Part shown: piece by piece, positions 59,251 to 64,000 of the stretch
How positions within the stretch are numbered: position 1 is the stretch's first letter
Layout of the letters: every line of letters begins with the position of its first letter
Source: Draconibacterium mangrovi
GTDB taxonomy: Bacteria; Bacteroidota; Bacteroidia; Bacteroidales; Prolixibacteraceae
Length of the DNA: 64,000 nt
Reading direction: 5' to 3'
NCBI RefSeq assembly: GCF_010586825.1
Contig: NZ_JAAAGB010000011.1
Span: 1-64,000, forward strand
Notes under the pieces: model-generated
The model's input: only the letters and a program-made list of their open reading frames with translations
Databases searched by the model: none
What the model was told of the DNA's origin: nothing
Translations under genes and position numbers: made by a program

Positions 59251-61272
59251 TTATTGCCCGCGGTAAGTATATACTTTCAGCGAATCGGGAATAAGTTTAT
59301 TGTTTTTGCAGGCATAATCATTCTTTAACAGGAAATTATTGAGTTCAGCTTCCAGTTCTTTTTCCTGATCGGGCTCATTAACGGTCTCGATGTCCATGTT
59401 CTCGTAAATCTGGTAAATTTCTTTGTTGGCCAACATTCGCTCGCCGTCGATATAATCAAGGATTTCGTTTTTGTTTCGCATCAGGGGATAGGAATTCGCA
59501 ACCCTGAATTCTTCTTCGTCGTCGAGGCCATGCCCGATCCATGCTGCTGCCTTGGGTCGCGAAATGATACTATCGGCATCCAGCAGGGCAAGTAACGAAG
59601 GTGTAATGTCGAAATGCGTAACAAGGGATGAGAATTTAGCCGGTTTATTAATCATAGGCGAATAAATTACCAGCGGCACATGAAACCTGTCGAGCTGCGT
59701 ACTTATCGGGATTTCCGGCATACGGTGGTCGCCCGTAATTACAAAAATGGTGTTGTTAAACGAAGGTAGCTTCCTAAATTCACTAAAGAAATACCTGAGG
59801 GCATCATCAAAATACAGCACCGTAGAAAACTGTTTTTCATAATGACGGTTAAAAGCTTCTGTTTTTTCCGGAAGTTTCAATTCTTCCATTCGCTCGTTAA
59901 ATTTCGAGAGGTAATATTCCTGGTTTTCAACTACAAAAGGACTGTGCATCGCCAGCGTAAGAATAACATCCATTCGCGCACTTGCAGTGTCGGCTTTCAT
60001 TTGATCGATATAACGTCTGAAAATTTCTTTGTCGCCAAATCCCCAGGAAAAACCGCTGGAAGAGGCCGGCATTTTTTCATAACCCGCGCCAAAACCGGTA
60101 TTGTCAATAATTTTATCGATCCCCTGCCGTTTCAGGAAAACATCCATGTTGTCGAAATGCGCTTCACCACCGTAGGTAAACGAACTTGTATAATCGGCCT
60201 GGGTTTTCAAAATACTCATCAGGCTTAAATGATCGGGCATATCTTCGCCGAGCTCGTTAAAACCGCGGTCGCCAAAAGGAAGCGAAGCCAGGGTTGACGG
60301 AAGCACCGCAAAGGTTCGGCCCGAGGTGCTTAAACTGTTTTCCCAATACAAACTTTTATCCATCAGCGAATCCAAAAAGGGCGTAAAACTGCCCAGGTAA
60401 GCATCTTCGCCACTGTATGCCCGGCCAAGACTTTCAACAATAATAAAAACAATGTTCGGCTTGGTTTCCAGTGGTTCAAAGTATTTACCCAAAACATCGG
60501 GTGTTGTTTCTTGGTGGAGGAAAGGGTAGTCTTCGTCGAGGTAAGTAAAAGAACCATCAACAGAGGCCACATTTGTTTTAAAAGTGTAGGTTTGTTTGTC
60601 CATCTGCTCGTTGAAGACATAACGCTTTAGTACACTTTCGCTAAAAAAGTTGAGTTTGTTGGTGGCTGCATAAAGCGAAAATTCGTTTTCAAAATCAGAA
60701 GGTTGTGGTTTTAAAAATCCGAGCGGAGCCAATGACAAAAACATGGCTGCCGAAATAATAAAGAGCATCCACGGTTTTAGTTTGTAGTAAACATGTTTTA
60801 TAAAAACCCGCACCATGTAAACCAAAAAGAGGGTCATAAAAATAAATGGCCACACATTCATCTCGCCCGAACTTTGCACGGTTTGGGTGATTTCATCGAT
60901 GGAATAGGCAAACAAATCGGCGCCCAGCGGAACACCTGCGGCAGAGAAGTACTTCAGCAGCAGCATATCGCCCAACACCAATAATACCGAAGCGGAAATA
61001 AAAAAAACACGTGCCGCCCTTTGGCTGAACAAACCCAGCAGTAAAAAAGGAATCATGAGTACGGCTGAAACCCTAAGGTAGAGGATGATGTCGTATTTTA
61101 TTCCGAAAAGCAGCGTACTAAAACTCCCCGGTGGATAGTTGTGGTAATTGGAGAGGATTACCATCTCGTGTAAACGCACGAGCAAAAACATCACGGCCAG
61201 AATAAAACTCAGGCTGATAAAACGCCTTAATGTGCGTACAAGCAAGCCAAATATATCGGTAATTTTCCCCAT
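59251..61272 (-). CDS. LtaS-type alkaline-phosphatase-superfamily membrane enzyme
   Basis: A 673-residue membrane protein with five predicted helices in the first 190 residues and a large extracytoplasmic sulfatase-fold domain (about 270-600). The catalytic residues of lipoteichoic acid synthase are all in place: E280 in I-I-V-E-S-L-G, the nucleophile T320 in S-G-R-T-F, and D515-H516 in T-G-D-H-R. Gram-negative members transfer phosphoglycerol or phosphoethanolamine groups to surface glycans, and some act as phosphatases. Third gene of a tight operon after GT2 and YaiO-type genes, so it may decorate the polysaccharide those make (inference). 11 nt separate it from the upstream gene. Confidence 0.9.
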   Translation of the reverse strand: MGKITDIFGLLVRTLRRFISLSFILAVMFLLVRLHEMVILSNYHNYPPGSFSTLLFGIKYDIILYLRVSAVLMIPFLLLGLFSQRAARVFFISASVLLVLGDMLLLKYFSAAGVPLGADLFAYSIDEITQTVQSSGEMNVWPFIFMTLFLVYMVRVFIKHVYYKLKPWMLFIISAAMFLSLAPLGFLKPQPSDFENEFSLYAATNKLNFFSESVLKRYVFNEQMDKQTYTFKTNVASVDGSFTYLDEDYPFLHQETTPDVLGKYFEPLETKPNIVFIIVESLGRAYSGEDAYLGSFTPFLDSLMDKSLYWENSLSTSGRTFAVLPSTLASLPFGDRGFNELGEDMPDHLSLMSILKTQADYTSSFTYGGEAHFDNMDVFLKRQGIDKIIDNTGFGAGYEKMPASSSGFSWGFGDKEIFRRYIDQMKADTASARMDVILTLAMHSPFVVENQEYYLSKFNERMEELKLPEKTEAFNRHYEKQFSTVLYFDDALRYFFSEFRKLPSFNNTIFVITGDHRMPEIPISTQLDRFHVPLVIYSPMINKPAKFSSLVTHFDITPSLLALLDADSIISRPKAAAWIGHGLDDEEEFRVANSYPLMRNKNEILDYIDGERMLANKEIYQIYENMDIETVNEPDQEKELEAELNNFLLKNDYACKNNKLIPDSLKVYTYRGQ

Positions 61273-61283
61273 TTAAATCTCTA

Positions 61284-62522
61284 TTAGAACAACCTCGAAA
61301 AACCTATATCGAACGAATAGTAGCCCGAATAATTTCCGGGTTCCAGTTGTTCGCTGCCAATATTAAATCCGGCACTTACAATCCATAATTTTTTAATTAA
61401 GCGGTTGTATTCCGCCCTTACCGCCCTGGTTTTTAAGGTCAGGTTCTGTTCTGTATCTATTGGTTTCCTGTTATCGTCGGGCGAAACACCATAACTTAGT
61501 TTAAGTCCCAAATAATTTTCAGAATCGGCGAAATAGCGACGTACCGATAAAGCCCCGGAAACCGAAGTTCCGTCAGAATCAGGCGTAACGTACGATCGCA
61601 GCGAAATCCAGTAATTCCCCACATATTTTCCAAGAGTAGCGGTATAAATGTCAACTCCCGAAGAACTAAAATCGAGGTAGCGCATTCCCAGCGAACCTTC
61701 CCAGGCATTTGGAAAGTTGTGGTACAACTCAAAACCAAAACGGTTTCCCGGGAAAAGCGCATCCGACGAGTACCCGTAATTTACGTAGGCATAATTGTCT
61801 TCGCCAATTTTCGGGTAAGCATCTATTTCAAACTGCAGCCCGTTTGAATCGAAACGATTGGCGTAATTCAAACGTGCAATAACAGATCCCAGTTTGGTTT
61901 TTCGCCCGTACGACAGGGCCAGAAAATGCCAGGGATCGCGGTTAAATTCGCTGTTAAAGTTATCGAAAGTGTACACCAGCCTGATTCTGTTTTTCATCAG
62001 GTCGAGCCGGTATTCTTTTAACTTGAGCAGAAAATCGGGTTCTCCCGGGTTTTTATGCAGGTAGGTTTCCAGCACATCAACTGCTTCCTCGTATTGCTTA
62101 TCGCTGTATAGTATCCGGGCTTTTTTCAATGCAAACTTCGACGATTCGGGCTCCTGCTTTAAGGCTGCGTTGCAATATTCAATAGCTTTTGCATTGTCAT
62201 CCGCCCAAAACTCAACATCCGAAAGCGCATCGTAGGCTTCCATATTTTCGGGGCGCTGTATTAAAACCTCCTGTAATACCACTCTTGCCGAATCGTACAT
62301 TCCATCCCAGGCATAGGTACGTCCCATCAATAAGGCCACATCCGAATTAAAACCTTCGGTAAGAATCTGACGGCAAATGCTACGGGCTTTTTCCCGTTCA
62401 CCGTTAAAGGCAAAGTTCCGGGCCTCATCAAAGGTTTGTGCCTGCAGAATACCCGCTGTTCCCGTGGCCAGCAAAATAAAAAGTACACTTACTATTTGGA
62501 AATACAATCGATTCTTCCTCAC
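61284..62522 (-). CDS. YaiO-family outer-membrane beta-barrel with TPR domain
   Basis: A 412-residue exported protein (signal 1-29, I-L-Q-A-Q). TPR repeats fill about 30-170 (A-Y-D-G-M-Y-D-S-A-R-V-V-L-Q-E-V-L, S-D-V-E-F-W-A-D-D-N-A-K-A-I-E-Y-C). The rest (about 175-412) is strand-rich with alternating aromatic residues and ends in D-I-G-F-S-R-L-F, the terminal Phe expected of an outer-membrane barrel. This matches the YaiO family. The combination of periplasmic TPR and barrel resembles alginate/cellulose/PNAG export proteins, and the GT2 synthase gene lies 6 nt upstream. Confidence 0.9.
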   Translation of the reverse strand: MRKNRLYFQIVSVLFILLATGTAGILQAQTFDEARNFAFNGEREKARSICRQILTEGFNSDVALLMGRTYAWDGMYDSARVVLQEVLIQRPENMEAYDALSDVEFWADDNAKAIEYCNAALKQEPESSKFALKKARILYSDKQYEEAVDVLETYLHKNPGEPDFLLKLKEYRLDLMKNRIRLVYTFDNFNSEFNRDPWHFLALSYGRKTKLGSVIARLNYANRFDSNGLQFEIDAYPKIGEDNYAYVNYGYSSDALFPGNRFGFELYHNFPNAWEGSLGMRYLDFSSSGVDIYTATLGKYVGNYWISLRSYVTPDSDGTSVSGALSVRRYFADSENYLGLKLSYGVSPDDNRKPIDTEQNLTLKTRAVRAEYNRLIKKLWIVSAGFNIGSEQLEPGNYSGYYSFDIGFSRLF

Positions 62523-62528
62523 TGTATT

Positions 62529-63953
62529 TTATTTTTTTTGTTTCGAAATGTCAAAGCCGGCACGTGTCATTTTTCCCCACGATTTTTTCTTTTTTATGAA
62601 ATAATCGTAGTTCCCCCGCAGTCCCCAATACACAATTAAAGGATGGTAGATGAACGGTTCGAGCCAGGTTGTCATCAGCAACTTTATTATCATTCGTTTT
62701 TTCTTGTAGCGGTTGTATGAAAGATGGTCGAAAAGGATGGCATAGGTCGAAATCATAATTGCAAAAAAGTAAATAAAACCAAACATCACATAAAAAAACG
62801 ACCAGTCGGCCAGCCCAAGCAAGGCTATGGTAATGAAATAAGATATGCCTAAAAATTCAACAATCGGGGCCAGCCATTCGAAAAACACCCAATAGGGGTG
62901 CGATACCATACCCATAAAACCAAACTTCGGATTCATAAAAATATCGCGGTGCAGCATTATGGTATCAATGGTGCCGCGTGTCCACCTGTTTCGCTGTGAT
63001 CCGAGTACTTTCAGTGTTGAAGGAGCTTCGGTCCAGCACAAGGGATCGGATATATAAACTACCTTGTATTTTATCCCCTGGTTGGCCATGTATTTACGCA
63101 TGCGTACCACCAACTCCATATCTTCGCCAACGGTTTTCGTGTAGTAGCCTCCGCAGTTTATAACCACCTCCTTGTCGAAAAGACCCAGTGCCCCTGATAT
63201 CAGCAACAGACCATCGAGGCGGCTCCAGGCCAGCCTTCCCATCAGAAACGAACGGCTGTATTCGATGACCTGGAAACGGGGAATAAGTTTGTCGGGAACA
63301 TTTACTTCCACCAACTGCCCGTTTTCGATTACACACGAATTGGCAATCTGAATTACACCACCTGCCGCAATTACCTTTTTATCGCTGGCTTCGAGGAAGG
63401 GTTTTATCAGCTTTTTCAGGGCATGCGGATCGATAATCGAATCCACATCAATTGAAATAAAATAATCACCTTTGGCAATGTTTATACCTGCATTTAGCGC
63501 ATCGGCTTTTCCGCCGTTGCGTTTATCAACCACGGTGAGGTTTGAGTAGGCCTTTGCACGCGATTTATACACACCAAGAATCTCCTGGCACTGAATCTGA
63601 TAATCAATCGCAAAAGGTACTTTCTCGAGATCAAACGCGGCAATTGTTTTCTCCAGCGAATCGTCTTTGCTGCCATCGTTAATAACAATTATCTCGAAAT
63701 TCTGGTAATACAGCCCAAGCAGTGCTTTTATGTTGTCGACAATGGTAAGCGATTCGTTGTATGCCGGTGCCAACAGCGAAATTTTCGGAGCAAAAGGAGA
63801 TGACAGAAGCGCATCGAAGTTGGTGGTTCTGGCTTCGCGAACATTTCGTATCAATTCCCTAGCCGAAACAATAGCAAGCCAAAAATAAAAACTGAAAATA
63901 CCGATGGTATAAATCAGAAATAACGATTCTATTATAGTTCTTACAATTCCCAT
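62529..63953 (-). CDS. Processive family-2 glycosyltransferase (BcsA/PgaC-like)
   Basis: A 474-residue inner-membrane synthase. N-terminal helix about 8-28; GT-A domain with I-N-D-G-S (D93), D-V-D-S (169-172) and G-E-D (276-278); and the processive-enzyme signature Q-R-N-R-W (320-324). C-terminal helices about 345-435. This set of D, D-x-D, (E)D and Q-x-x-R-W is diagnostic for cellulose, hyaluronan and poly-GlcNAc synthases. The sugar is not determined. No PilZ domain is present. It starts 3 nt after the end of an upstream gene and is followed by export-barrel and LtaS-type genes. Confidence 0.92.
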   Translation of the reverse strand: MGIVRTIIESLFLIYTIGIFSFYFWLAIVSARELIRNVREARTTNFDALLSSPFAPKISLLAPAYNESLTIVDNIKALLGLYYQNFEIIVINDGSKDDSLEKTIAAFDLEKVPFAIDYQIQCQEILGVYKSRAKAYSNLTVVDKRNGGKADALNAGINIAKGDYFISIDVDSIIDPHALKKLIKPFLEASDKKVIAAGGVIQIANSCVIENGQLVEVNVPDKLIPRFQVIEYSRSFLMGRLAWSRLDGLLLISGALGLFDKEVVINCGGYYTKTVGEDMELVVRMRKYMANQGIKYKVVYISDPLCWTEAPSTLKVLGSQRNRWTRGTIDTIMLHRDIFMNPKFGFMGMVSHPYWVFFEWLAPIVEFLGISYFITIALLGLADWSFFYVMFGFIYFFAIMISTYAILFDHLSYNRYKKKRMIIKLLMTTWLEPFIYHPLIVYWGLRGNYDYFIKKKKSWGKMTRAGFDISKQKK

Positions 63954-63956
63954 AAA

Positions 63957-64000
63957 TTAATTCCGCGGATCCTTTACATGAGCCAATAATAGTTCAAGCT
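63957..64000 (-). CDS. C-terminal end of an upstream gene in the GT2 operon (partial)
   Basis: On the minus strand, L-E-L-L-L-A-H-V-K-D-P-R-N then TAA (63959-63957) forms an open end, 3 nt before the GT2 ATG. Only 13 residues lie inside the window, so no family can be named. The tight spacing suggests it is part of the same operon. Confidence 0.4.
   Translation of the reverse strand, partial: LELLLAHVKDPRN

Overview
The window looks like chromosome of a carbohydrate-degrading member of the Bacteroidota, probably a Marinilabiliales/Prolixibacteraceae-type marine or sediment bacterium (lineage inferred from protein style only). The signs are a SusC/SusD pair with an ECF sigma factor and FecR anti-sigma, a type IX secretion sorting domain, many secreted glycoside hydrolases, promoter -7 boxes of the form TAnnTTTG, and almost no Shine-Dalgarno sequences. 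No rRNA, tRNA, CRISPR array, transposase or phage gene was seen.

Layout. 0.2-0.65 kb: a VOC-fold protein. 0.9-16.4 kb, all minus strand: a polysaccharide utilisation locus made of two GH92 alpha-mannosidases, ECF sigma, FecR, SusC with an STN signalling domain, SusD, and two surface lipoproteins of the DUF5000 and DUF4998 kinds. 16.8-23.2 kb: two DUF3857/transglutaminase-like proteins and a fused E1 alpha/beta 2-oxoacid dehydrogenase. 23.7-34.7 kb: two large GH2 beta-galactosidases, a GH20 hexosaminidase, an RNase H and a methyltransferase. GH92, GH20 and GH2 together suggest N-glycan-like or other mannose/GlcNAc/galactose-bearing substrates.

35.0-42.6 kb, plus strand: a compact hexuronate pathway (UxaE, UxaC, KDG kinase, KDPG aldolase) followed by a DctP-DctQ-DctM TRAP transporter. 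A perfect LacI-family operator overlaps the promoter region of the kinase gene. 42.7-47.2 kb: an MDP-1 phosphatase, a spacer with two tandem small-RNA-like units, and a 1127-residue T9SS-secreted repeat protein. 47.4-51.0 kb: a translationally coupled pair of M14 peptidases of which the first translated has lost its zinc and catalytic residues. 51.3-55.2 kb: GH78 rhamnosidase, a nested palindromic REP-like element, and a pirin. 55.6-56.6 kb: an unrecognised gene followed by a mirror-symmetric array of twelve TGCGAGG sites, six in each orientation, at exactly 21-bp period. 56.7-58.9 kb: a sugar isomerase/epimerase-like protein and a TPR protein. 59.3-64.0 kb: a tight operon of GT2 synthase, YaiO-type outer-membrane barrel and LtaS-type phosphotransferase, probably for an exopolysaccharide or surface glycan.

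The items most worth follow-up are the 21-bp mirrored array (56356-56582), the twin small-RNA units (43248-43678), the active/dead M14 pair, and the LacI operator with no LacI gene in the window.
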